A DNA stretch of 45,008 nucleotides, from positions 1 to 45,008 of the forward strand of contig CBFHYU010000019.1 of NCBI GenBank assembly GCA_965660165.1, read 5' to 3'. Of the stretch, positions 17,209 to 25,689 are shown piece by piece. Both the position numbers and the translations under genes were made by a program. Under the pieces are notes generated by a model, which was not told the origin of the DNA, did not search any database, and was given only the letters and a program-made list of their open reading frames with translations. Within the stretch, counting starts at the first letter, position 1. The number at the start of each line of letters is the position of its first letter. This DNA is from WTJO01 sp965660165. Lineage in GTDB: Bacteria; Pseudomonadota; Alphaproteobacteria; Puniceispirillales; Puniceispirillaceae.

Positions 17209-20200
17209 ATGACGCTAGGCAGATGGCTAATATTGCCGCTTATGATAGGCTGGCTGGTGGGCGGCGCTAGCATGCCTGCTTATGCGTCGGCAGACCGTTT
17301 GTCATTGCTATCTGCCGAACGGCTTGCCGATAGTCTGATGGCGGCTTTGCCTGATGATATGGCTGCAGATCAGAAACAGGCACTGCGCACCATCTTATAT
17401 AGTCCAGATGACCCCGCGGTCTCGGTCTCTTCACTTGAGGCGATGAGCAGACTTTTGCCCTTGCCTGCCGCCACAATATTGCGACTTACAGCTGGTTTTG
17501 AGCGCCACCTGCCTGCAACGCCTGCTATTGCGACACATGCCCAGAATCTAGGATTTTATTCTAATGTTCATGCCTCCCCCATGCGTCGCCAACCCAATAG
17601 GGAATCGCTCAGGCTGGCACTATATGCAACGGTGAAACAGCTTGTATGGCGTGCCGCACTATCTGGCGGTCAACTTAATCAGATGCCAGAACCGCCAGCA
17701 CTGCCACCTTTACCCGCACCGCCAATCTCGCCTGTCTCTATCGCAACCAGCTTTGCTGCACCTGCCGCATTATCACCCCTAGCAACCGCCGCCATCGCAA
17801 CAGGAGCGGCCGCCGCAACAGCAGGGATGACGCGCGCCTCAGATGATAGCACTACGCCAACTAGCCAAGATTCAGCCTCTGGCGGTGATTCGGGCAATGG
17901 AAGCGATAATGGGGGCGGCGATAATGATACGTCAGAGAATCTAAATACCGCTATTTGGGAGACAACAGAATATAATGCCAATTACGGGCTGGCTAGCTTA
18001 AATGCCTCAACTGCCTATGCACGCGGATATACAGGGCAGGGGGTAGTTGTCTCTGTGCTGGATTCACCTTTTGATACAGATCATGCAGATTTAATTGATA
18101 ATTTGGTGACAGGATATGATGCGATTGAGGCTGATAACACGGTTTCTTGTCCTGTAAATGGCTGTGTGTCAGCGCATGGGACTCATGTTGCAGGCATTAT
18201 TGGAGCCAGCAAAGATGATGTTGGCATGCATGGGGTAGCGCCAGATGTATCCATAAAGCCTGTTAAAGTATTTGGAAATGACCTCAGCTTCGCCAGTAAT
18301 AGCCAGCTAGTTGATGCGATTTCTCAGGGAAGCGGAACCGCAATTACGGCAATGAATAATAGCTGGGGCTCTGGCGTGGTAGATTCGCTGGTACATAATA
18401 GCACAACCTATTATTACAATCGCCCTTATTATAATTACGCGGATAATGGGACTTCGGAATATATCTATGCCTATCAAGGGGCAACAGCGCTAACAGGACT
18501 TCCACCTGCTGAAATTGCCGCATGGCAGAATGCAACCCAAAATACAATTATTGTATTTGCCAATGGGAATGACGGGCTTAATACCGCAACAGGTCAGATA
18601 CAGCTATTTTCGGATGATCAGCTGCAAAATTATGTCACGTCAGTCAGTAATGTCTCTGCTGGCCTAAATGCTGATATTCCGTCTTTCAGAGGCTCATATC
18701 CTGTCATTGATTCAAGCCTAGCGGGTGAATGGCTAACAGTAGTTGCGGTGGATCAGTCAAATCTGATTTCTGAATTTAGCAATGGCTGTGGGTATGCTAA
18801 AGCATTCTGCATTGCGGCGCCCGGACAATCTATTTATGCCACCTATGATGTTGATGATAATACTACCTCACCACCTGCTAGCTATGCCACTCTTAATGGT
18901 ACCTCAATGGCCGCGCCTCATGTCACAGGCGCTATTGCACTTTTGAAACAGCAATTCCCTAATCTTACGCCGTCACAGCTTACCTCGTTGGTATTATCTA
19001 CAGCTACTGATCTGGGGGCAACTGGTATAGATGATGTTTATGGGGTGGGGCTACTAAATTTGGCTGAAGCCTCGCGCCCACAAGGCAGTTTGGCAGTGGC
19101 TGGCATAAATGGCCAGCGACTTTCAGGTGTTTTGCCTCAGGATACTTCGATCACCCCATCCTCTGCCTTTGGACAGGTTTTTGCTAGGAATCTGCCAGTG
19201 ATAGGGCTGATAGATGGCTATAATAGAGCATTTGAATTTCAGCCTCATCTTGGCACGGCACCTAGATATGAGGTGAGCGCAGATGAGTTTCTAGCCTTGC
19301 TTGACGCAAACCCAAAAGAGGAAACGCTTATCGCATCCAGCATTCTATCCGTGTCTGGTGAGGTGTCAGATGATAGGATGTCAGTCTCGCTCTATAATCA
19401 GCAGATGCGGCTTGAAGCAGGCAAGCGGTCAGGGACGCGGCCTAATCCGCTTGCCTCTGGCAATGGCTTGAATACAGGCTTTACAGCCCAGCAATCTGTC
19501 TTTTCACATTTATCATCAGACAAAACAGATTTCCGCTTTTTGCAGTCACATATTGCGCTCACGCCCGCAGTGTCATTAGAGATGGCGCATGTTTCAGGAA
19601 GCTGGCAGAATGGCGGGCAGTTTGACGAGCTTTCAAGCCAGATAGGCTGGCAGGATGGAAGATCATTCATTTCAGGAAAATTTGGATTATTACGTGAATC
19701 AAACACTGTGCTTGGCGCGCGCCTCTCAGGCTTTTATGCGCCTGATTCTGATGTTTTGTCTCACTATGCGGCAATAGATGCTCGCATGCCGCTAACCCCC
19801 TCAAGCCAGCTCACAAGCAGATATATGGCCATGAAGACAACGCTTGATATGATGCAGGCAGATCAGCTTTCAATAGAGGGGCTTACCTCAGATAGCTACA
19901 GTCTCAGGCTGGATAGATGGTCTGATAGCCGTGCTGAGCTTTCACAATATATCTCATTGAGGCTTCCGCTTGCGACAACTGGCGGATTTATGAATCAACT
20001 TACGACCAGAGGCTATGATAATCATGGCTATAGAACCGTATTTCAGCGCTATGATCTTGCCAATAAATCACGTCAGCTTGATATTGATCTTCACCATCAA
20101 GACAGGCTTTGGTCAGGGGCGATGTGGATGCTAAATATGCGTGCTAGTCAGAATCTTGACGGCATCAGCCAGAAACAGGGTGCAGGACTATTTCTGGGCA

Positions 20201-20217
20201 TGAAACAGGCATTTTAG
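17209..20217 (+). CDS. Subtilase (S8) autotransporter
   Basis: A secreted serine protease with three parts. An open frame starts at 17077, but the signal peptide begins at ATG 17209 (MTLGRWLILPLMIGWLVGG, ending PAYASA), which I take as start. Numbered from 17077, the catalytic triad is Asp329 (VSVLDSPF), His367 (AHGTHVAG) and Ser610 (NGTSMAAPH), with oxyanion Asn498 (ANGND). A Pro/Ala-rich and then Gly/Asp/Ser-rich linker precedes the protease. From about 750 to the C-terminus the sequence looks like a beta-barrel and ends MKQAF, so the protease is probably exported across the outer membrane by its own barrel. It overlaps the convergent kinase gene by four bases. Confidence 0.85.
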   Translation: MTLGRWLILPLMIGWLVGGASMPAYASADRLSLLSAERLADSLMAALPDDMAADQKQALRTILYSPDDPAVSVSSLEAMSRLLPLPAATILRLTAGFERHLPATPAIATHAQNLGFYSNVHASPMRRQPNRESLRLALYATVKQLVWRAALSGGQLNQMPEPPALPPLPAPPISPVSIATSFAAPAALSPLATAAIATGAAAATAGMTRASDDSTTPTSQDSASGGDSGNGSDNGGGDNDTSENLNTAIWETTEYNANYGLASLNASTAYARGYTGQGVVVSVLDSPFDTDHADLIDNLVTGYDAIEADNTVSCPVNGCVSAHGTHVAGIIGASKDDVGMHGVAPDVSIKPVKVFGNDLSFASNSQLVDAISQGSGTAITAMNNSWGSGVVDSLVHNSTTYYYNRPYYNYADNGTSEYIYAYQGATALTGLPPAEIAAWQNATQNTIIVFANGNDGLNTATGQIQLFSDDQLQNYVTSVSNVSAGLNADIPSFRGSYPVIDSSLAGEWLTVVAVDQSNLISEFSNGCGYAKAFCIAAPGQSIYATYDVDDNTTSPPASYATLNGTSMAAPHVTGAIALLKQQFPNLTPSQLTSLVLSTATDLGATGIDDVYGVGLLNLAEASRPQGSLAVAGINGQRLSGVLPQDTSITPSSAFGQVFARNLPVIGLIDGYNRAFEFQPHLGTAPRYEVSADEFLALLDANPKEETLIASSILSVSGEVSDDRMSVSLYNQQMRLEAGKRSGTRPNPLASGNGLNTGFTAQQSVFSHLSSDKTDFRFLQSHIALTPAVSLEMAHVSGSWQNGGQFDELSSQIGWQDGRSFISGKFGLLRESNTVLGARLSGFYAPDSDVLSHYAAIDARMPLTPSSQLTSRYMAMKTTLDMMQADQLSIEGLTSDSYSLRLDRWSDSRAELSQYISLRLPLATTGGFMNQLTTRGYDNHGYRTVFQRYDLANKSRQLDIDLHHQDRLWSGAMWMLNMRASQNLDGISQKQGAGLFLGMKQAF

Positions 20218-21191
20218 CGAGTGGCTGTGATCAGTGATTTTAGGTCTGATTGAGGCCGCGCGCCAAAATGACAGATAATCTCGCCTGCGCATTGGCTGGC
20301 ATATTCAGCTGCCGTCAAAATATCAGTATCTTGTGATTTGCCATAAAGATAGCCTGCGGCAAACAGATCGCCAGCGCCAGTTGTGTCTACCACATTGCCT
20401 ATGGGCATGGCAGGGACACTAACTGTTTGTTCAGAGGTTGCGACCATCGCGCCATCTGCGCCCATAGTGACAATAATATCGTCAACAACTTCACTAAGTG
20501 CCTGTGATGCATCAAAAATACTATCATATCCAAGTGCATGCATCTCATCATTATTGCTAAACAGAATATTGACATGCTCTTCGATAAATTCGCTTAAGGC
20601 TGTGTGATGACGTTCAACACACCATGCATCTGAAAGTGATAACGCAATCTGCCCGCCTTGATGGGTGGCGATCTCTGCTGCCTTTTGAAATATCTCAGGG
20701 CCTTTTGGTGCATCAAATAGATAGCCTTCAAGATAGATATATTTTGCCGTGATATCCTGGTTTAGGTGAGTTTCATTCAGCAATAAAGATGAGCCTAAGA
20801 ACGTATTCATCGAACGGATTGTGTCTGGCGTTACAAAAATCATTGACCGTGCAGTGGCTGGCCCGTCTGGTGCCTGCCTGCCAGCAAAATGCACCTGCGC
20901 CGTCTCAAGGTCTTTTATGAATGCATCTCCTAGCATATCTGTTGCTACTTGCCCTGCAAAGGCCGCGCGCCCCCCAAGACAGGCAATGCCATAAGCGCTA
21001 TTGGCAGCAGACCCGCCTGATTGCTGAGTAGGTGCTGGCATGGCGTCATACAGGCTGATCGCCCGTGCTTCATCAATCAGATTCATGCCTCCTTTTTCAA
21101 TGTGGTGGGTATTAAGGAATTGCTCATCACATGGCGAAAGCACATCCATAATCGCATTGCCAACACATAGCACGTCAAAATCAAAATTCAT
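20214..21191 (-). CDS. PfkB family carbohydrate/nucleoside kinase, adenosine-kinase-like
   Basis: A 325-residue ribokinase/PfkB kinase. GGSAANSAYGIACLGG (59-74) is the first signature, and VVDTTGAGDLFAAG (267-280) is the second, with catalytic Asp275 and the anion hole GAG. The N-terminus (VLCVGNAIMDVLSPCDEQF) and the GGMNLID segment resemble the adenosine kinase branch. It would transfer phosphate from ATP to a sugar or nucleoside. It follows a GT9 gene by 57 bases and converges on the protease gene with overlapping stop codons. Confidence 0.88.
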   Translation of the reverse strand: MNFDFDVLCVGNAIMDVLSPCDEQFLNTHHIEKGGMNLIDEARAISLYDAMPAPTQQSGGSAANSAYGIACLGGRAAFAGQVATDMLGDAFIKDLETAQVHFAGRQAPDGPATARSMIFVTPDTIRSMNTFLGSSLLLNETHLNQDITAKYIYLEGYLFDAPKGPEIFQKAAEIATHQGGQIALSLSDAWCVERHHTALSEFIEEHVNILFSNNDEMHALGYDSIFDASQALSEVVDDIIVTMGADGAMVATSEQTVSVPAMPIGNVVDTTGAGDLFAAGYLYGKSQDTDILTAAEYASQCAGEIICHFGARPQSDLKSLITATR

Positions 21192-21248
21192 CTTACTCTC
21201 TTTACATTTCCAGTTGACCCAATTAAGGGCAGTACAGTTAATCAGTGG

Positions 21249-22301
21249 CTAGTGCGGCGTGACATGCCAGATTTCCATCATTCTTGCCAGCACATCTTCA
21301 GGCATAATCTTTTTGATAAATCCCTCACTTCCATAATCCTGATCATCAAATAACTCAAGCTTATAGATATACGGGCTATAGCTTAACGGCTTGCTGTGGG
21401 AAAACAGCCCAAGCGCTGGAACATGCAGACATGCCATAATATTCAATAAGCCTGAATCATTGCCCACAAAGCCTGTTGCGAGCGACATTAACGCTACTGC
21501 TTCTTTTAATGAGGTGACAGCTGGGATAAGGTCAGATGGCTTTGGCGCCTGATCCAAAATTTGCTGTAAAAATGCCTCTTCATTAGGTGCGGCAATCATC
21601 AAAATAGGCATGGCTCGTGGTGATGTGGCAATTAGACCAGCCAGTCTAGCAAAATATTCTGCTGGCCAGCATCGCCGCTCATCCATAGCCCCGATACCAA
21701 ATATCAAAAACGGAACAGGCGTGCCATTTGGGGCAAGCAAGTGATGCTCTGCAAGCCACATTGTTGCCCAATCAATTGCCTGTTCTGATGGGGTTAAGTG
21801 CCATTCTGGCACATCAAGGCCAAAGCCGTTCAGGGCACTAAATTCGGTAATGCGGTCAATTGCATGGCTGTGTTTAAGCACTGCCTTATCAAGCATTTTG
21901 CCTGCATTCAGCCCAAGATTATGAGATTTATGGCCATAGCCAAGCCGTATCTTTATGCCTGCGAGCATGCAGGCTAGCGCATATCGTGGCGAATGATGCA
22001 GGATGATGGCTGTGTCAGCGCCGCTGGCACGAAAATCTGCGGCCAATCTGAATATACCAGCAATACCATCATGCCGCCCTTGCATGCCCCGCAATGAACG
22101 CTGGATAGATAGGTGGGTTAAGCTGGGGTGCTGGTGGCTAGGGAATAGCAAAGCTGATTGTGCCGTTGGTTTGGCTGCAAGGGTGATTTTTTTGTTGCTA
22201 GCAAGCTGGTCAATCCATGGTTTATGCCAAATCATATCCCCAATTCCAACAAGCGGCTGGATAACCAGAATATGCTGTGCGGTATCAATCGGATTAGCCA
22301 T
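21249..22301 (-). CDS. Glycosyltransferase family 9 (heptosyltransferase-like)
   Basis: 350 residues with the GT-B fold of GT9. The N-terminus has ILVIQPLVGIGDMIW in place of the usual RxxxxGD start, and the C-terminal half has the conserved GNDSGLLNIMACLHVPALGLF donor-binding segment. GT9 enzymes add heptose or related sugars to lipopolysaccharide core. No other lipopolysaccharide gene is adjacent. It is probably cotranscribed with the PfkB kinase. Confidence 0.82.
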   Translation of the reverse strand: MANPIDTAQHILVIQPLVGIGDMIWHKPWIDQLASNKKITLAAKPTAQSALLFPSHQHPSLTHLSIQRSLRGMQGRHDGIAGIFRLAADFRASGADTAIILHHSPRYALACMLAGIKIRLGYGHKSHNLGLNAGKMLDKAVLKHSHAIDRITEFSALNGFGLDVPEWHLTPSEQAIDWATMWLAEHHLLAPNGTPVPFLIFGIGAMDERRCWPAEYFARLAGLIATSPRAMPILMIAAPNEEAFLQQILDQAPKPSDLIPAVTSLKEAVALMSLATGFVGNDSGLLNIMACLHVPALGLFSHSKPLSYSPYIYKLELFDDQDYGSEGFIKKIMPEDVLARMMEIWHVTPH

Positions 22302-22435
22302 GAAATGCCTGTTCCCTGCGGTGTGGATAATGCGCCCCTAACGCATCATATCGCGTTACACGAGGGGATATTAGTCATGGCAGACGCTAAAATCTAGCAG
22401 AAATACAGATTTATGATCTGACAGCTATTTGTCTA

Positions 22436-22464
22436 TTGTATTTGGCGTATCTCCGCGATAGGCT
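22436..22464 (+). promoter_or_regulatory. Candidate promoter for the structured RNA
   Basis: TTGTAT (22436-22441) and TAGGCT (22459-22464) are separated by 17 bases, the optimal spacing for a housekeeping promoter. Each box matches only half of consensus. A start near 22471 would give a transcript of about 200 bases ending at the terminator at 22670. Confidence 0.3.
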
Positions 22465-22499
22465 AACTCATCGTTAACAGCATTTAAGGAGGTGATCAC

Positions 22500-22550
22500 A
22501 TGTCTAGTGAACAGAAGAACAAGGCGTTTGAACGAGGTGTTATCACCTAA
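22500..22550 (+). CDS. 16-residue micro-ORF with an extreme Shine-Dalgarno
   Basis: ATG at 22500 opens 16 codons (MSSEQKNKAFERGVIT) ending in TAA at 22548. The preceding AAGGAGGTGATC (22486-22497) is complementary over 12 bases to the 3' tail of 16S rRNA, far more than any other gene here, but spacing to the ATG is very short. The last codons take part in alternative RNA pairings, so ribosome movement would change the fold. It could be a regulatory leader peptide, a micro-protein, or a ribosome-binding decoy with incidental coding. Confidence 0.5.
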   Translation: MSSEQKNKAFERGVIT

Positions 22551-22632
22551 AACAGGCAATCCTGTTTTATTCAGATAACACGCATTAACCAAATGCGTCC
22601 TTGTTATCTATGTCACGAACAGAATTTTTAAG

Positions 22633-22670
22633 ACAGCCATCTGCTAGCATTGCAGGTGGCTGTTTTTTTT
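22633..22670 (+). terminator. Strong intrinsic terminator
   Basis: ACAGCCATCTGC (22633-22644) pairs with GCAGGTGGCTGT (22652-22663), a 12-base stem with one G-T wobble and a seven-base loop, followed by eight T. The U-tract is on the plus strand only, so it ends the structured RNA and not the convergent LysR gene. Confidence 0.9.
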
Positions 22671-22690
22671 GGTTTCTTTATTCAGCATCT

Positions 22691-23614
22691 TTATGTGGCA
22701 TCATCTGGATAAAGCCTGTGTAATTCAGCCACAAGCTGGTCAAGAAACCGTGCAGCAGCGATAGGCAAGGTGCGGCCTTTCAGATAGGCGATATGTGCTA
22801 CTCCACTGGGAAATTCTCCGTCTTTAATCGCACAGCTTACAAGTGTCTGCTGCGATTGACTGGCCGCAAGCGCATGTGCTGAAAACGGAATTTGTAGCGA
22901 AATTGCCATTTCATGGTGGATATAATGTTGCATAAAGGCAAAATTATCTGACATCACCATTTCGGCAAATTGAACTGACTTTCGCGCGCAACCAATATCT
23001 ATCTGAGGCCTTATGCCTTCTTTGCCGCGTGGCACTATCACTGGATAGGACATAATATCTTCAATGCTAAGAGACTGGCTTTGTGCCAGCGGATGGGTGT
23101 GATGCATCTGGGCAATAATCGGTTGCGAGATGGTTGCGGCAAGCGCAATATCTGAGGGAAGTAATGGCGCATAAATAAGCGCTATATCTGCATCATACTG
23201 TCCCAATGCTGTAAGGCTTTGTTCAGAATCATGTTGCATCACATCAAAGCTAACAGCTTGATGTTCATCACGATACCGCCCGATCTGTTCAGGCAAAAAA
23301 TTACCATGCATTTCTGCACAAACGCTGATTGAAACATGACCACGTCGTTCGCCAGACAGATCAGAAATCTGCGATAATATGCGGGATAAATCATTCATTT
23401 GAAGCCTGATATGCTGGATTAACAGCTCGCCTGCCGCATTTAGCCGAACTCCAGACGGCAGCCTTTCGAAAATCGGACTGCCTATTTCATCTTCAAGCGC
23501 AAGAATTCGCCTGTTAAGCGCGGTTGAGGTGATGGCCATCCTCTCTGCTGCTTTCCGAATTGATCCTTCTCTTGCTACAACGTCAATATATTTAAGATGG
23601 GTAAGGTGCCTCAT
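22691..23614 (-). CDS. LysR family transcriptional regulator
   Basis: 307 residues. The N-terminal winged helix-turn-helix is typical (GSIRKAAERMAITSTALNR, then ALEDEIGSPIFERLPSGVRL), followed by a periplasmic-binding-like effector domain from about 90. It is divergent from glnK with about 220 bases between them, so it might regulate glnK-amtB, itself, or neither. The effector is unknown. Confidence 0.92.
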   Translation of the reverse strand: MRHLTHLKYIDVVAREGSIRKAAERMAITSTALNRRILALEDEIGSPIFERLPSGVRLNAAGELLIQHIRLQMNDLSRILSQISDLSGERRGHVSISVCAEMHGNFLPEQIGRYRDEHQAVSFDVMQHDSEQSLTALGQYDADIALIYAPLLPSDIALAATISQPIIAQMHHTHPLAQSQSLSIEDIMSYPVIVPRGKEGIRPQIDIGCARKSVQFAEMVMSDNFAFMQHYIHHEMAISLQIPFSAHALAASQSQQTLVSCAIKDGEFPSGVAHIAYLKGRTLPIAAARFLDQLVAELHRLYPDDAT

Positions 23615-23835
23615 ATATTCCTCATACCGCTAATAACCATATTGCCCCCCAAAACTTGCTAAATCTCTAGCATAATTGCCTAGCTATGCAAATAATGCAT
23701 CACCCTTGAGCATATTCAGCACAATTTTTAATCACATATCTTTGCTACACCATTTTCATCGGCAAGAAGTGCAGGAAGTATCCCACGTTGGATAAGGCTG
23801 GTCTTGTTGCCAAAACAGTAAAGCGGAGACTTAAG

Positions 23836-24174
23836 ATGATTTACATCGTAGCGATTATGCAACCTGGAAAGCTGGAGCCTGTTCAGGAAGCGCTGACAGA
23901 GCTGGGCGTAACAGGCATGACAGTGTCAGAAGTGCAGGGTTATGGACGGCAAAAAGGAAAATCTGAAATTTATCGCGGTGCAGAATATCAGGTGAATTTC
24001 ATGCCAAAGATTAAGGTTGAGGTGGCAGTACCCACCTCTCAGGCAGGCGCTGTCAAAGATGCGATTTCAAAAGCGGCTCAATCAGGAAAGATCGGGGACG
24101 GCAAGATTTTTACATTCGCGCTCAAAGATGCGTTGCGAATTCGCACGGGCGAAACAGGCGAGACTGCGCTATAG
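23836..24174 (+). CDS. glnK: Nitrogen regulatory protein P-II
   Basis: A 112-residue P-II trimer protein. It contains GYGRQKGKSEIYRGAEY with Tyr51, the residue uridylylated by GlnD, and the nucleotide-binding segments GKIGDGKIF and RIRTGE. It reports 2-oxoglutarate, ATP/ADP and nitrogen status. The frame is open from 23788, but ATG at 23836 is the start: GGAG lies seven bases upstream and the protein then matches the family from residue 1. The adjacent ammonium transporter indicates the GlnK role, in which the T-loop blocks the transporter when nitrogen is ample. Confidence 0.95.
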   Translation: MIYIVAIMQPGKLEPVQEALTELGVTGMTVSEVQGYGRQKGKSEIYRGAEYQVNFMPKIKVEVAVPTSQAGAVKDAISKAAQSGKIGDGKIFTFALKDALRIRTGETGETAL

Positions 24175-24212
24175 GCGGTTGCTTTAGCGCATATTCATGT
24201 AAGGAGATAATC

Positions 24213-25550
24213 ATGACTATCAAAATATCCACCATTTTAACCCCGTTGGGATTGGCAGCAGGATTAACTGCCAGTCTTACGGCGCCTGCCTTTGCTCAGG
24301 AAGTGCCTGAACATGGGGTCTTTATCTTAAACTCTGTTCTGTTTCTTATGAGCGGCTTTCTGGTCATGTTTATGGCATGTGGGTTTTGTATGCTAGAAGC
24401 AGGGCTGGTACGGGCAAAAAATACCACAACACAGCTCACCAAGAACGTAGCTCTATTTTCTATTGCGGCGATTGGCTATTATCTTTTGGGATATAATTTG
24501 ATGTATCCGCTAGGTGACTGGTCCGTCAATGGCGTATTTTCAGGGGTTTTCCCTGCGGTGGCAGTGATGGAAGCCGTAGGCGTAACAGCAGAAGCGGCTG
24601 ATGATCTTAGCTATGCGTCAACCGCCTCTGATTATTTCTTCCAGCTGATGTTTTGTGCGGCTACAGCGTCTATTGTATCTGGTGCAGTGGCTGAAAGAAT
24701 TAAATTATGGCCATTTCTGATTTTCACTTTCTTGCTGACCTCTGTAATTTATCCTTTGCAGGCGAGCTGGAAATGGGGCGGCGGTTTTCTGGATGAGATG
24801 GGCTTTCTTGATTTTGCTGGCTCAACCGTTGTTCATTCAGTCGGCGGCTGGGCGGCACTAGCAGGTGTGCTTGTACTTGGCGCACGAAAAGGTAAATATA
24901 AAGATGGTAGAGTCATTCCTATGCCAGGCGCAAATTTACCGCTAGCTACTTTGGGAACCTTTATCCTGTGGCTTGGCTGGTTTGGATTTAATGGCGGCTC
25001 TCAGCTTGCAATGGGCACTATTGGTGATGTGGCAGATGTATCACGTATCTTTGCAAACACAAATGCTGCTGCTGCAGGGGGCGCAATCGCCGCTATGATC
25101 CTAACCCAAATAAGCTATAAGAAAGTTGATTTGACGATGATGCTAAATGGCGCATTGGCAGGGTTGGTATCTATTACAGCTGAACCTCTAACTCCAACAC
25201 TTGGCGTAGCAACGCTGATTGGCGCTGTTGGTGGTGTGATTGTTGTGTATGCTGTGCCTCTTCTTGATAAGCTTCAAATCGATGATGTGGTTGGTGCGAT
25301 ACCAGTTCACCTGTTCGCTGGCATTTGGGGTACAATAGCTGTTGTGATCACCAATCCTGATGCTAGCCTTATCACTCAGCTTACCTCAATTGTGATTGTT
25401 GGCGCCTTTACCTTCTCAATCTCGCTTGTGCTTTGGTTTGTGCTAAAATCCATCATGGGAATTCGGGTGAGTGAAGAAGATGAGATAGCAGGTCTGGATA
25501 ACTCAGAGCTAGGGATGGATTCCTATCCTGAATTTGGGGCAAAATCATAA
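24213..25550 (+). CDS. amtB: Ammonium transporter Amt
   Basis: 445 residues with a cleavable signal (ending PAFAQ) and about eleven membrane helices. MACGFCMLEAGLVRAKN and FAGSTVVHSVGGWAALAGV are Amt signatures; the latter carries the first of the paired pore histidines and VGAIPVHLFAGIWG the second. It imports ammonium and is the partner of the P-II protein 38 bases upstream. AAGGAG precedes the ATG. Confidence 0.95.
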   Translation: MTIKISTILTPLGLAAGLTASLTAPAFAQEVPEHGVFILNSVLFLMSGFLVMFMACGFCMLEAGLVRAKNTTTQLTKNVALFSIAAIGYYLLGYNLMYPLGDWSVNGVFSGVFPAVAVMEAVGVTAEAADDLSYASTASDYFFQLMFCAATASIVSGAVAERIKLWPFLIFTFLLTSVIYPLQASWKWGGGFLDEMGFLDFAGSTVVHSVGGWAALAGVLVLGARKGKYKDGRVIPMPGANLPLATLGTFILWLGWFGFNGGSQLAMGTIGDVADVSRIFANTNAAAAGGAIAAMILTQISYKKVDLTMMLNGALAGLVSITAEPLTPTLGVATLIGAVGGVIVVYAVPLLDKLQIDDVVGAIPVHLFAGIWGTIAVVITNPDASLITQLTSIVIVGAFTFSISLVLWFVLKSIMGIRVSEEDEIAGLDNSELGMDSYPEFGAKS

Positions 25551-25580
25551 CCCCTTACGGCTTGATATATTTTTGAAAGT

Positions 25581-25611
25581 GTTGCCATCCTGTGACAGGG
25601 TGGCAACCTTT
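25581..25611 (+). terminator. Terminator after amtB
   Basis: GTTGCCATCCTG (25581-25592) pairs with CAGGGTGGCAAC (25596-25607), 12 pairs including one wobble, with a three-base loop, followed by a short CTTTT. It lies 31 bases after the Amt stop and closes the glnK-amtB operon. Confidence 0.7.
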
Positions 25612-25689
25612 TGCCTTTGCAATCTAGCCTGCAATCATGGTTTACTTAGCGCATCTTTTTAATTCTTTTATTTTGATTGGCAAGCACCT

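Larger units (their letters stand above)
22486..22670 (+). ncRNA. Structured RNA with switch-like alternative pairings, unknown family
   Basis: The region contains pairings that exclude one another. AGGTGAT in the Shine-Dalgarno (22490-22496) can pair with ATCACCT at the end of the small ORF (22542-22548). GTGTTATC (22537-22544) can instead pair with GATAACAC (22574-22581), enclosing a 9-base hairpin TAAAACAGG/CCTGTTTTA (22548-22569). GATAACACGCATT (22574-22586) can alternatively pair with AATGCG (22592-22597) and TGTTATC (22602-22608). A strong terminator follows. There is no plus-strand gene until 23836, so this looks like a free-standing small RNA rather than a leader. I know no named family with this layout. 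Confidence 0.6.

Noticed and set aside
22302..22499. A protein-coding gene in the GT9 to LysR spacer other than the 16-codon ORF
   Set aside because: Only short antisense frames of the GT9 gene extend into it. Apart from the candidate promoter and the RNA, I see no other element.
23615..23835. A sigma-54 promoter upstream of glnK
   Set aside because: I looked for a GG-N10-GC core. The best GG and GC pairs, near 23797-23811, have wrong spacing, so I do not call one.
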